Of a stretch of DNA of 64,000 nucleotides, positions 1-8,421 are shown in pieces; positions within the stretch are counted from its first letter, which is position 1, and each line of letters begins with the position of its first letter. The DNA lies in contig NZ_CP116939.1 of the NCBI RefSeq assembly GCF_050219315.1, forward strand, positions 1,984,001-2,048,000. Reading direction: 5' to 3'. Made by a program: the position numbers and the translations under genes. Under the pieces are notes generated by a model. It was not told the DNA's origin. It did not search any database and saw only the letters and a list, made by a program, of their open reading frames with translations. This DNA is from Megasphaera_A sueciensis (GTDB lineage Bacteria > Bacillota > Negativicutes > Veillonellales > Megasphaeraceae).

Positions 1-1642
1 TGAGAAGTATGTTATCAGATAAAGGAATCTGTTCAGGCCAATCTTTAATATTAGGACCGTAAATCAATTCACTATGTGGTTGTGCATTGCCAAATCCTTG
101 ATATACACGAATCTTATAGGAACTATCATCAAAATCATATTCCGGTACACTATACTCGTCTGCATATGCAGTCGCTGCGGTAAGAACTCCTCCATTAGCT
201 GCTGTAGCTGCAATCGAACGCGCATCCATAAGAGCAACTGCAGAAAATTGACCTGATCCAGGTTTAGACCCTTCTCGATTTGGGAAGTTTCGGGTTGTAT
301 GGCGTATGCTAAATGCATTGTTTGCAGGAGTATCTCCTGCTCCAAAACAGGGACCGCAAAATGCCGTTTTAACAATAGCACCAGAAGCCATAAGTTTAGA
401 AATAGCTCCTTTTTTTACCAAATCCATAAAAAGAGGCTGCGACGATGGATATACGTCCAGTGTAAATACGTCATTTCCACAATTTGCATTTTTAAGAATA
501 TGAGCCGCTTCCATGATATTTGTATAACAACCGCCGGCACAACCAGCAATAATTCCCTGTTGTACATGAAGTTTACCTTCAATAATCTTATCCATTAAAC
601 TGAAATGAATATCTGCATTAGAAAAACGAGATTTAATATTTTTTTCTGTTTCATACATGATATCCTCAAGATTTGCATTAAGTTCATCTATTTCAAAAGA
701 ATTACTGGGGTGCATCGGCATAGCGATCATTGGTTTAATCGTAGAAAGATCTATGGCTATAACCCCATCGTAATACGCTATTTCAGATGGTGTTAATTCT
801 TGATAATCAGACACCCGTCCGTGCTTTGCAAGAAATTGTTTTGTATCAGTATCCGTACACCAAATAGAAGAAAGACATGTCGTTTCTGTTGTCATAACAT
901 CAATACCATTACGATAATCGGTCGTCATTGATGCTATTCCAGGACCTACAAATTCCATGACTTTATTTTTTACATATCCATTTTTAAATACAGCTCCAAT
1001 AATAGCAATCGCTATATCCTGAGGACCCACGCCAGGATTAGGTTTTCCCGTAAGATAAACAGCAACAACTTCCGGATAGGTAATATCATACGTATCACCA
1101 AGAAGCTGTTTTACTAACTCACCGCCGCCTTCCCCCATAGCCATCGTACCGAGTGCTCCATACCGTGTATGACTATCAGAACCAAGGATCATTTTTCCAC
1201 AGCCAGCCATCGTTTCACGCATATACTGATGAATAACAGCCATATGAGGCGGAACATAAATACCGCCATATTTTTTAGCAGCAGATAAACCAAATACATG
1301 ATCATCTTCATTAATAGTTCCGCCAACAGCACACAACGAATTATGGCAATTCGTCAATACATACGGCAATGGGAACTTTTCCATCCCTGAAGCTCTTGCT
1401 GTTTGTATAATACCCACAAAAGTTATGTCATGAGAAGCCATTGCATCAAATTTTATTTTCAACGTATCTATAGTATCTGATGTATTATGCGCTTGTAATA
1501 AAGAATATGTGATTGTACCTTTTTTTGCTTTTTCCTTGGATACCGTTCTTCCTGTAAGAGACTGTATCTTAGTTGTATCCCTCTCTGATATCATTTTAAT
1601 CCCGTTAATCAGATACGCGCCGCCTTCATACAAATTCACCAT
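1..1642 (-). CDS. Aconitase-family hydratase (partial, 3' end off the window)
   Basis: Translation of the minus strand from the ATG at 1642 gives an open frame that runs off the left edge, so only about 547 N-terminal residues are seen. It is preceded by an AGGGGGG Shine-Dalgarno about 7 nt upstream. The protein begins MVNLYEGGAYLINGIKM and has aconitase-type segments: a TNCHNS cysteine region, GGIYVPPHMAVIHQYMRE, a LGSDSHTRYGALGTMAMGEGG motif, and later cysteines in IAGCAGGCY and FCGPCFGAGDTP that fit [4Fe-4S] ligands. These resemble the YbhJ/hydratase branch of the aconitase superfamily rather than classic AcnA/AcnB. It diverges from citrate synthase and isocitrate dehydrogenase, so I infer citrate-to-isocitrate conversion for 2-oxoglutarate and glutamate synthesis. 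Another dehydratase substrate cannot be excluded. The family call is firm; the exact substrate is inferred. Confidence 0.85.
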   Translation of the reverse strand, partial: MVNLYEGGAYLINGIKMISERDTTKIQSLTGRTVSKEKAKKGTITYSLLQAHNTSDTIDTLKIKFDAMASHDITFVGIIQTARASGMEKFPLPYVLTNCHNSLCAVGGTINEDDHVFGLSAAKKYGGIYVPPHMAVIHQYMRETMAGCGKMILGSDSHTRYGALGTMAMGEGGGELVKQLLGDTYDITYPEVVAVYLTGKPNPGVGPQDIAIAIIGAVFKNGYVKNKVMEFVGPGIASMTTDYRNGIDVMTTETTCLSSIWCTDTDTKQFLAKHGRVSDYQELTPSEIAYYDGVIAIDLSTIKPMIAMPMHPSNSFEIDELNANLEDIMYETEKNIKSRFSNADIHFSLMDKIIEGKLHVQQGIIAGCAGGCYTNIMEAAHILKNANCGNDVFTLDVYPSSQPLFMDLVKKGAISKLMASGAIVKTAFCGPCFGAGDTPANNAFSIRHTTRNFPNREGSKPGSGQFSAVALMDARSIAATAANGGVLTAATAYADEYSVPEYDFDDSSYKIRVYQGFGNAQPHSELIYGPNIKDWPEQIPLSDNILL

Positions 1643-1966
1643 GTATATCCCCCCTACTAAAATTTATTTATTACGTTATATACATAAGACTGAAAAGCTG
1701 ATATATCCTCTATAAAATAGTAATCAATCACTTTAATATAAATTTATATCTTACCATAAAGTCTATCAAATCCATCTTAGTTATGCAAGAAAAACAGTCC
1801 TTTATACTCTATATTCCTACTGTTAAACAGCATTATCTATTTCTAATTACGAATTTCAGTAATTCATTTTCATAATATGAAATTTATTGTAATAAAGTTC
1901 ATATTACAACATAATTATACTTGGCTGTTTCTGTACCTATTTTCTGATTTTATTTTTTCATTTTTC

Positions 1967-1994
1967 TTTACATTTACCTAAATTATGCTATAAT
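1967..1994 (+). promoter_or_regulatory. Putative promoter of the citrate synthase-IDH operon
   Basis: TTTACA (1967-1972), 16-bp spacer, TATAAT (1989-1994), with a TGC extended -10 just upstream. It lies in the 479-bp AT-rich gap between the divergent hydratase and citrate synthase and would leave a leader of about 120 nt. I see no riboswitch or terminator in that leader, and no gene in the rest of the gap. Confidence 0.55.
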
Positions 1995-2121
1995 ATCTTA
2001 TATTCATCACATTTTAATCTTCTCTGAAAAGACATTTTTAAATTGAGTATTTATGAATTTTCACGAATATTAAAACTATTTCATTTTTTTTATTACATAA
2101 CAAGAGAGGGGCATCTGTACA

Positions 2122-3462
2122 ATGGATAAAAACATCTATTTAGCGCAGTTTTACGGCAAATCTCAAAATTATACCAATATTCCTTCACAATGGTATAAAA
2201 AATATGGCGTAAAACGGGGACTGCGCAACGAAGATCATACCGGCGTATTAGTCGGTTTGACGCGTGTTGCCGATGTTGTCGGATATCAACGTGCAGAAGA
2301 TGGGCACAAAGTAGATATAGACGGTATACTATATTACCGTGGCATTGATATCCGTGAATTGGTTAAAAATGACCGCGATCACGGATATTTATATGAGGAA
2401 GCATCCTTTTTGCTTCTTTTCGGTTATTTGCCAACAAAGAATGAATTGAAACACTTTTGTACTGTTTTACAAGAAGGATATGATCTTCCCGATGATTTTT
2501 TAGAAGCTAATTTACTTCATAATCCCGGAAAAAATCTTATGAACAAGCTGCAGCATGCACTGTTGACATTATATAATTATGATCCGGATCCCGATAATAC
2601 AGATGTTTATCAAACACTTCGCAAGGGTCTTAATATTATGAGCAAACTTCCGTCTATTGCTTGTTATGCTTATATGTCGAAAATTCATTATTATAATCGA
2701 CAAAGTCTGATTATCCATTATCCGCGTAAAGACTATTCTACAGCAGAAAACATTCTCTATATGCTTCGTCCAGATAGTAAATTCACCGCTAAAGAATCCC
2801 GTCTTCTCGATGTAATGTTATTTCTTCATGCCGATCACGGCGGTGGTACAAATTCAACGTTTACCAATGTTGTTGTAGCATCCACTGATACCGACTTATA
2901 TTCTACCATGGCTAGTTCTATCGGCGCTCTAAAAGGACCACGTCATGGCGGCGCTAATGTTAAAGTATCTGAAATGATGGAAAGAGTTATTGATACGATA
3001 GGAACAAAAGCTACGGATTCTCAGATTACCGATGTTATTCATCGTATTTTGAATAAAGATTTTCAGAATCATAGCGGCCTTGTCTATGGATTCGGCCATG
3101 CCGTATATACTTTATCCGATCCACGTGCAGAGATTCTTCGTCACTTTTGCGGAACCGTAGCTAAAGAAAAAAAAATGGAAGATATTTTTCACTTCTATCA
3201 ACGTTTCGAAAAAATAGCCGTCCAAATCCTTTCAGAGGAAAAAGGTGCTAATATGTGCAGCAATGTAGATTATTATAGTGGTCTTGCGTATGCTATGCTG
3301 GGTATTCCGCGTGATCTATTTACACCACTTTTTGTAATCAGCCGTCTCGTAGGCTGGCTGGCTCATAATATTGAAAATAAACTCTATGATGATCGTATCG
3401 TACGGCCTGCTACAAAATATGTGGGAGATTTAATGGATTATATTCCTATGGAGGAACGATAA
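2122..3462 (+). CDS. gltA: Citrate synthase
   Basis: A 446-aa citrate/2-methylcitrate synthase family protein that condenses oxaloacetate with acetyl-CoA. The catalytic landmarks are visible: the first active-site histidine in LHADHGGGTNSTF, the second in KGPRHGGAN, and the aspartate in NVDYYSGLAY near the C terminus. A GFGHAVY segment precedes the CoA-binding region. Length fits the type with a roughly 50-residue N-terminal extension seen in anaerobic Firmicutes. The start is supported by an AGAGAGGGG ribosome site about 9 nt upstream. The isocitrate dehydrogenase gene follows after 2 nt, so the two are co-transcribed, and the aconitase-family gene is divergent. Together they form the oxidative half of the TCA cycle. 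A 2-methylcitrate synthase role is possible but no prp genes are present. Confidence 0.93.
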   Translation: MDKNIYLAQFYGKSQNYTNIPSQWYKKYGVKRGLRNEDHTGVLVGLTRVADVVGYQRAEDGHKVDIDGILYYRGIDIRELVKNDRDHGYLYEEASFLLLFGYLPTKNELKHFCTVLQEGYDLPDDFLEANLLHNPGKNLMNKLQHALLTLYNYDPDPDNTDVYQTLRKGLNIMSKLPSIACYAYMSKIHYYNRQSLIIHYPRKDYSTAENILYMLRPDSKFTAKESRLLDVMLFLHADHGGGTNSTFTNVVVASTDTDLYSTMASSIGALKGPRHGGANVKVSEMMERVIDTIGTKATDSQITDVIHRILNKDFQNHSGLVYGFGHAVYTLSDPRAEILRHFCGTVAKEKKMEDIFHFYQRFEKIAVQILSEEKGANMCSNVDYYSGLAYAMLGIPRDLFTPLFVISRLVGWLAHNIENKLYDDRIVRPATKYVGDLMDYIPMEER

Positions 3463-3464
3463 CT

Positions 3465-4463
3465 ATGACAACAATTACTGTATTTAAAGGAGATGGCATA
3501 GGTCCTGAAATCACGGATGCTGTCCTAACAATATTAGATGCTGCTCATTCAGGTATAACATATGAAATATTTAATGTTGGAGCCGCAGAATATGAAAAAA
3601 ATGGTGCTCTTATTCCAGAAGCGGCATTTACTTCATTTGAAAAAAATAAAGTTCTTTTAAAATCACCTATCACCACTCCTATCGGTAAAGGATTTCGTTC
3701 TCTTAATGTTACGCTGCGCAATAAATATGATCTCTATGCAAATATCCGTCCGGCTAAAGCAAATGCCGCTGTATCCACTCCTTTTCCTAATGTAGATATT
3801 GTTACCTTTCGAGAAAATACGGAAGACCTTTACGTCGGCATAGAAAAGCAAATTGATGAAAATACCGTCCACGCCATTAAAATTATCACCCGTAAGGCAA
3901 GTGAACGTATTATTCGTGATGCTTTTGAATATGCCTTATCCCATGACCGTCATAAAGTCACTTGTGTACATAAGGCAAATATTCTTAAATTAAGTGATGG
4001 CATGTTTTTATCTATATTTAAAAAAATGGCTGCCTTATATCCTCAAATTGAAAGTGATGATAAAATTGTTGATAACGTATGTATGCAATTAGTAATGCAT
4101 CCTGAATCGTTTGATGTCATGGTAATGCCTAATTTATACGGTGATATTGTCTCCGATCTTACAAGCGGGCTCATTGGTGGTCTTGGATTGCTTCCCTCCA
4201 GTAATCTTGGAACTGGATACGCCATGTTTGAAGCCGTTCATGGCAGCGCTCCTGATATTGCAGGAAAACATATTGCTAATCCTACAGCACTTCTTTGGTC
4301 TTCCTGTATGCTTTTAGAACATATCGGCAAAAATAATATCGCCGCTCATATTCGTATGGCTGTAGACGAAGTACTCTCCGAAAAACAATACATAACACCT
4401 GACTTAGGTGGAAATGCTTCCACTGAACAATATAGGGATGCAGTTATAGAGCATTTAAAATAA
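3465..4463 (+). CDS. icd: Isocitrate dehydrogenase (NAD-type, isocitrate/isopropylmalate dehydrogenase family)
   Basis: A 332-aa beta-decarboxylating dehydrogenase that would convert isocitrate to 2-oxoglutarate. Visible motifs are the N-terminal FKGDGIGPEI, the substrate loop GFRSLNVTLRNKYDLYANIRP, the FRENTEDLYVGIE segment, the catalytic lysine region VHKANILKLSDG, the metal-binding NLYGDIVSDL and the nucleotide-binding HGSAPDIAGK-IANPTA. The short length and the cofactor region suggest NAD rather than NADP use; that is inference. The gene starts 2 nt after gltA and ends at a strong intrinsic terminator. Isopropylmalate dehydrogenase is the main alternative, but the SLN substrate loop and the gltA linkage favour isocitrate. 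Confidence 0.85.
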   Translation: MTTITVFKGDGIGPEITDAVLTILDAAHSGITYEIFNVGAAEYEKNGALIPEAAFTSFEKNKVLLKSPITTPIGKGFRSLNVTLRNKYDLYANIRPAKANAAVSTPFPNVDIVTFRENTEDLYVGIEKQIDENTVHAIKIITRKASERIIRDAFEYALSHDRHKVTCVHKANILKLSDGMFLSIFKKMAALYPQIESDDKIVDNVCMQLVMHPESFDVMVMPNLYGDIVSDLTSGLIGGLGLLPSSNLGTGYAMFEAVHGSAPDIAGKHIANPTALLWSSCMLLEHIGKNNIAAHIRMAVDEVLSEKQYITPDLGGNASTEQYRDAVIEHLK

Positions 4464-4505
4464 AAAAATCGTTTTAAGCCTAATCCGCTTAAAACGTATT
4501 TTTTT
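4463..4505 (+). terminator. Intrinsic terminator after icd
   Basis: Perfect 10-bp stem CGTTTTAAGC/GCTTAAAACG (4470-4479 with 4487-4496), 7-nt loop, then a run of seven T. An A-run on the 5' side could make it work in both directions. Confidence 0.85.
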
Positions 4506-4553
4506 ATAAAAACAGAAATAAGAATGAAAGAACCTAATTAACTTGCCCTAATC

Positions 4554-4688
4554 CTACAATAAAAATACTCCTACCGTTGTTATTAGAGCAGATACTCCTT
4601 TACGAAAGGTTATTTTCTCGTATAAAATAAGTTTCGAAAATATAACCATACTTATTCCATTAGATTGAAAATATTTATTACAATTTTA
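4554..4688 (-). pseudogene. Possible remnant of a small DMT/EamA-type transporter
   Basis: On the minus strand a short stretch reads NKYFQSNGISMVIFSKLIL, then YEKITFRKGVSALITTVGVFLL and a stop. This resembles the last transmembrane helices of a drug/metabolite transporter (glutamate-lysine loop followed by a glycine-rich hydrophobic helix). No start and no upstream transmembrane segments remain; a stop lies directly before the segment. The rest of the 420-bp gap between icd and lplA shows nothing else except the lplA promoter. The identification is tentative and chance similarity is possible. Confidence 0.3.
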
Positions 4689-4886
4689 CTTATTACATAA
4701 AAAACATCCCATATAGAAGTTTGTATAATAAGAGGACACCGGCCTATATACGGTTTCATAATATATTGCTCAATTCCATATACCATAAATCAAAAAGCAT
4801 CTAAATTTATTTTATTTTTTTAATTAACATGCTATAATCAAAATTGTAATTTATGCAGAATATAGAGAAAGGCGGGTATTAATTAT

Positions 4887-5870
4887 ATGAATTTCATTGA
4901 ATCACCCAGTACAGATCCATATTTTAATTTAGCCATGGAAGAATATGTTTTTGAAAAAATGGATAAAAACAAACAATATTTTATTCTTTGGCAAAATGAC
5001 AATACCATTGTCATAGGCAAACATCAAAACACCGCAGAAGAAGTAAACCAAGCTTTTGTTGATGCTCATAATATTCATGTTGCCCGTCGTCTCTCCGGTG
5101 GCGGTGCCGTATATCATGATAAAGGAAATCTTAATTTCACGTTTATTGTAGACCAAAACCAAGCACCGGATTTTAATTTTAAAGTATTTGTCATTCCGGT
5201 TATTAATGCTTTGAAAAAAATAGGAATTCAAGCAGAATTTTCTGGTCGTAATGATCTGACCATTGAAGGTATGAAATTTTCTGGTAATTCCCAATATGCA
5301 AAAAAAGGACGATTACTTCATCATGGCTGTATTATGCTAGATTCCAATCTGACGAATGTAGCCGATGCTCTTCGTGTCAAACCTGCAAAATATGAATCAA
5401 GAGGAATTAAATCTGTACACAGCCGCGTTACTTGCATCAATGCCAATACAACGACTCCTATTACAATGGACAATTTTAAAAACTTGCTAAAAAGTGAAGT
5501 TTTTGCAGCAAATATTATGCATTCATTACTTTTTACAGAAAAGCAATTATACGAAATACAAGAATTAAGAAATAAAAAATATATCACATGGGAATGGAAT
5601 TATGGAACGTCTCCTTCATATAATATGAAAAAAGAAAAAAAATTTTCTGCAGGATTAGTTAGTGTTTATATTCAATCTGAAAAAGCACGTATCAAAACGA
5701 TCCGATTTTTTGGTGATTTTTTTGGAAACGAAGATCTTTCAGAATTAGAAGAAGCTATGCAAGAACTCCCCCTTGATCAACATCTGTTTGAAACGTTATC
5801 ACTGCTTGATATAGGAAAATATATGAATGGGATTACTGCTAAAGACATTAATGAGTTAATTCTCTATTAA
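4887..5870 (+). CDS. lplA: Lipoate-protein ligase A
   Basis: A 327-aa ligase that activates lipoate with ATP and attaches it to lipoyl domains of 2-oxoacid dehydrogenases or glycine-cleavage H protein. The family signature RRLSGGGAVYHDKGNLNFTF is present near residue 70, followed by the lysine-containing segment GRNDLTIEGMKFSGNSQY and a C-terminal accessory domain, as in two-domain LplA enzymes. A GAAAGGCGGG ribosome site precedes the ATG, and a TATAAT with an upstream TGC (4833-4838) is a likely -10. It stands alone, with no lipoyl-dependent complex nearby. The family is clear; octanoyl versus lipoyl preference cannot be read. Confidence 0.92.
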   Translation: MNFIESPSTDPYFNLAMEEYVFEKMDKNKQYFILWQNDNTIVIGKHQNTAEEVNQAFVDAHNIHVARRLSGGGAVYHDKGNLNFTFIVDQNQAPDFNFKVFVIPVINALKKIGIQAEFSGRNDLTIEGMKFSGNSQYAKKGRLLHHGCIMLDSNLTNVADALRVKPAKYESRGIKSVHSRVTCINANTTTPITMDNFKNLLKSEVFAANIMHSLLFTEKQLYEIQELRNKKYITWEWNYGTSPSYNMKKEKKFSAGLVSVYIQSEKARIKTIRFFGDFFGNEDLSELEEAMQELPLDQHLFETLSLLDIGKYMNGITAKDINELILY

Positions 5871-5970
5871 TCTAAAAAATTTTAGTAAGGAAATCTTTTT
5901 CACTGAAATTTTTCTTACTCTTCTATATATGCATTTATTATCATTATATTTCATTAAGGAGTTTTTTTTT

Positions 5971-6930
5971 ATGAAAATCTCAGTATTAGGGTGTGGTCGT
6001 TGGGGTACCTTTATTGCCTGGTATGCACATCATATCGGTCACGATGTACTAATTTGGGGACGTGAAAATTCTCCCCATTATCAAGAACTTGAAAAAACAA
6101 GAAAAAATGAATATCTAACACTTTCTTCAGATATTCATTTAACTCATAATTTAAAAACAGCTTTAAAAGAAGCAGATATTTGTGTCATTTCTATTAATTC
6201 TCAACAATTAAGAATTTTGGGAAAACAGATTTCTTCTACGAATATAACGTCAACCGTACCTTTTGTTCTCTGCATGAAAGGATTGGAAATCGGCAGCGGC
6301 AAAAGACTTACAACGGTCCTAAGTGAAGAAATCGGTATGAACTCTCCCATTGCTGTCTGGGTTGGCCCAGGACATGTACAGGATTTTTTATTTGGCATGC
6401 CAAATTGTATGATTATGTCTTCTCTTGATACTACTCTTACAAAATATCTTATACATGCCTTTTCCAGTCCTCTTATTCGTTTTTATTATGGAAAAGATTT
6501 ATTAGGCATTGAAATCGGTGCAGCAGCCAAAAATGTAATTGGTTTAGCTGCCGGTATGCTAGATGGTATTGGATATAGTAGTTTAAAAGGAGCTCTTATG
6601 GCTCGGGGAACTCATGAGTTATCCTGTCTCATTGAAGCAATGGGAGGAAATCCTATGACTGTTTATGGACTTAGTCATCTAGGAGATTACGAAGCAACTT
6701 TATTTTCTGAACATAGTAATAATCGCCGTTTTGGTGAAGATTTAATTCTTGGAAAACCTTTTCATAAACTAGCTGAAGGGGTATATACTGTTCAAGCATT
6801 AATGGATCTTTCTGAAACATATCATGTAGAACTTCCTATCAGCAAGACCGTATATGAAATTATTTACAATCATACTGATCCTAGAAGACAATTAGAAAAA
6901 TTATTTTTACGTTCTACTAAATCAGAATAA
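5971..6930 (+). CDS. gpsA: Glycerol-3-phosphate dehydrogenase [NAD(P)+]
   Basis: A 319-aa cytosolic enzyme that reduces dihydroxyacetone phosphate to sn-glycerol-3-phosphate for phospholipid synthesis. The N-terminal Rossmann motif reads LGCGRWGTF and the C-terminal catalytic region reads EIGAAAKNVIGLAAGMLDG, with the conserved LSHLGDYEATLFSEHSNNRRFG segment after it. I chose the ATG at 5971 because AAGGAG lies about 10 nt upstream and the dinucleotide fold starts at once; an in-frame ATG at 5929 would add 14 unrelated residues. The gene normally accompanies plsY and der, which are not here. Its terminator has been altered by the IS256 insertion described below. Confidence 0.93.
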   Translation: MKISVLGCGRWGTFIAWYAHHIGHDVLIWGRENSPHYQELEKTRKNEYLTLSSDIHLTHNLKTALKEADICVISINSQQLRILGKQISSTNITSTVPFVLCMKGLEIGSGKRLTTVLSEEIGMNSPIAVWVGPGHVQDFLFGMPNCMIMSSLDTTLTKYLIHAFSSPLIRFYYGKDLLGIEIGAAAKNVIGLAAGMLDGIGYSSLKGALMARGTHELSCLIEAMGGNPMTVYGLSHLGDYEATLFSEHSNNRRFGEDLILGKPFHKLAEGVYTVQALMDLSETYHVELPISKTVYEIIYNHTDPRRQLEKLFLRSTKSE

Positions 6931-6934
6931 ATGA

Positions 6935-6973
6935 AAAAAATTTCTCTGCGGTGTAAAAAACACCGCAGAGAAA
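6935..6973. terminator. gpsA terminator hairpin separated from its T-run by an IS
   Basis: Perfect 14-bp stem (6941-6954 with 6960-6973) containing CTCTGCGGTGT and its complement. On the plus strand it is now followed by the IS end instead of a T-run. On the minus strand it is still followed by seven T, so it can stop transcription leaving the IS. The original T-run lies at 8413-8420. Confidence 0.8.
6966..6973. repeat. Left target-site duplication of the IS256 element
   Basis: CAGAGAAA, identical to 8405-8412 on the other side of the element. Eight base pairs is usual for IS256-family insertions. It is the 3' part of the terminator stem. Confidence 0.9.
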
Positions 6974-8404
6974 GAGAGCGCGCCAAATTCTGTGTAAACT
7001 CCATATAGTGGTGCAAAATAATAAGAACGTACGAGTCAGCGGTTATATCGTTGGCTCGTTTTCAATATAACAACAAGGGCATGCCCCTGTCAATCAATTC
7101 GGCATCCGATCTGCAAAATACACCGCGAGTTGTGCATGAATCTTGCTCCAATCAGGCCGTCGGCCTGTCCATTTTTTAGTAATATCCATCATGGCTAAAT
7201 ACAGCCTTTTGAGCAAACTGTCATCTGTTGGGAATACAGACTTTGCTTTTGTTACTTTTCGCAGCTGCCGGTTAAATCCTTCGATGGCATTGGTAGTATA
7301 AATCAGTCGGCGTAATTCTTCTGGATACTTAAAATAAGGACTTAAATTTGCCCAGTTTGACCTCCAAGATAACGTAATGGATGGATATTTAGCATCCCAA
7401 GTTTCGGAAAAATGCTCCAGCGCTTCTAACGCTGCCGGTTCATCCACTGCGGCATAAATGGCTTTTAAATCGTGCATCAACGCTTTGATGTCTTTGTACG
7501 ATACATATTTTGTCGAATTCCGAATTTGATGGATAATACAATTCTGGATTTCTGTTTGTGGATAAACGGCTTCGATGGCTTGGGAAAATCCCGTCAGGTT
7601 GTCGGTACACGCAATCAAAATATCGTCTACCCCACGATGTTTGATGCCATTGAGAATGGTCGCCCAGAATTTGGCACTCTCATTTTCACCCACCCACATG
7701 CCAAGTACCTCTTTTCGGCCTTCTAGATTGATGCCAATGGCAATATACACTGCTTTCTTGATGATTTGTCCTTCACTGCGGACAGGGTAATGAATCGCAT
7801 CCAAAAATACAACGGCATACAGCGGTTCCAATGGCCGTTGTTGCCATTCTTTGGCAACGGGAAGTATTTTATCCGTAATACGGCTGATGGTGGTATCCGA
7901 TACCTCTAATCCATAAATATTCTGAATAGGTGTTTCCATATCACGAGTCGTCATGCCCTTAGCATACATCGATATAATCTTTTCTTCTACGTCGTGGCTG
8001 ATACTGGTTTGATTCTTTTTCAGGATCACCGGATCAAAATCTCCGTTGCGGTCTCGAGGAACCGCAATGTCCACATTCCCGAAACTGGTACGCAGTGTCT
8101 TAGGACTATGCCCATTGCGACTGTTGCTTGTATCCTTGTTCTTGTAGTCATATTTGCTGTACCCTAATTCATCATCCAGTTCAGCATCCAATCCGTTTTC
8201 CATAAATTCAGCAATCGTATCTTTGAATAAATTTTGGATATCATCCATGCTGGTGATGTTGCTCATTTGCAACAATTCACGAATTTTGGCACGACGTTCC
8301 CTTTCTTCTAGACTGCGTTTTCTTTTTACCATAATAAAAACCTCCGTATGATGTAATTTTATTTTACACCACACGAAGGTTTACACAAAATTTGGGATTG
8401 TCCC
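6974..8404 (-). mobile_element. IS256-family insertion sequence, apparently complete
   Basis: The 1431-bp element is bounded by imperfect terminal inverted repeats that share CCAAATT, then TGTGTAAAC, and a later GTAAAATAA/GCAAAATAA segment. It is flanked by the direct repeat CAGAGAAA. It holds one intact transposase gene on the minus strand. Both the ends and the target duplication are exact enough to reconstruct the empty site, which is an ordinary intrinsic terminator. The intact gene and perfect duplication suggest a recent and possibly active insertion. Confidence 0.92.
7094..8332 (-). CDS. IS256-family (Mutator-type) transposase
   Basis: A 412-aa DDE transposase. The catalytic acidic residues are visible in VVFLDAIHYPVRSEG, in IACTDNLTGFSQAI and in IYTTNAIEGFNRQLRK, the last being the family's conserved C-terminal signature. 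The intervening CIIHQIRNSTKYVSYKD is also typical. I chose the ATG at 8332 because GGAGG lies about 9 nt upstream and the protein then starts MVKRKRSLEERERR; the in-frame ATG at 8374 lies before that ribosome site. No frameshift or premature stop is seen. Transcription leaving this gene meets the retained hairpin at 6941-6973 before reaching gpsA. Confidence 0.95.
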   Translation of the reverse strand: MVKRKRSLEERERRAKIRELLQMSNITSMDDIQNLFKDTIAEFMENGLDAELDDELGYSKYDYKNKDTSNSRNGHSPKTLRTSFGNVDIAVPRDRNGDFDPVILKKNQTSISHDVEEKIISMYAKGMTTRDMETPIQNIYGLEVSDTTISRITDKILPVAKEWQQRPLEPLYAVVFLDAIHYPVRSEGQIIKKAVYIAIGINLEGRKEVLGMWVGENESAKFWATILNGIKHRGVDDILIACTDNLTGFSQAIEAVYPQTEIQNCIIHQIRNSTKYVSYKDIKALMHDLKAIYAAVDEPAALEALEHFSETWDAKYPSITLSWRSNWANLSPYFKYPEELRRLIYTTNAIEGFNRQLRKVTKAKSVFPTDDSLLKRLYLAMMDITKKWTGRRPDWSKIHAQLAVYFADRMPN

Positions 8405-8412
8405 CAGAGAAA
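8405..8412. repeat. Right target-site duplication of the IS256 element
   Basis: CAGAGAAA, identical to 6966-6973, followed directly by the eight T that once completed the terminator. Confidence 0.9.
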
Positions 8413-8421
8413 TTTTTTTTC

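Noticed and set aside
5929..5970. Upstream in-frame start for gpsA
   Set aside because: It would place 14 unrelated residues before the Rossmann fold, and the ribosome site lies after it.
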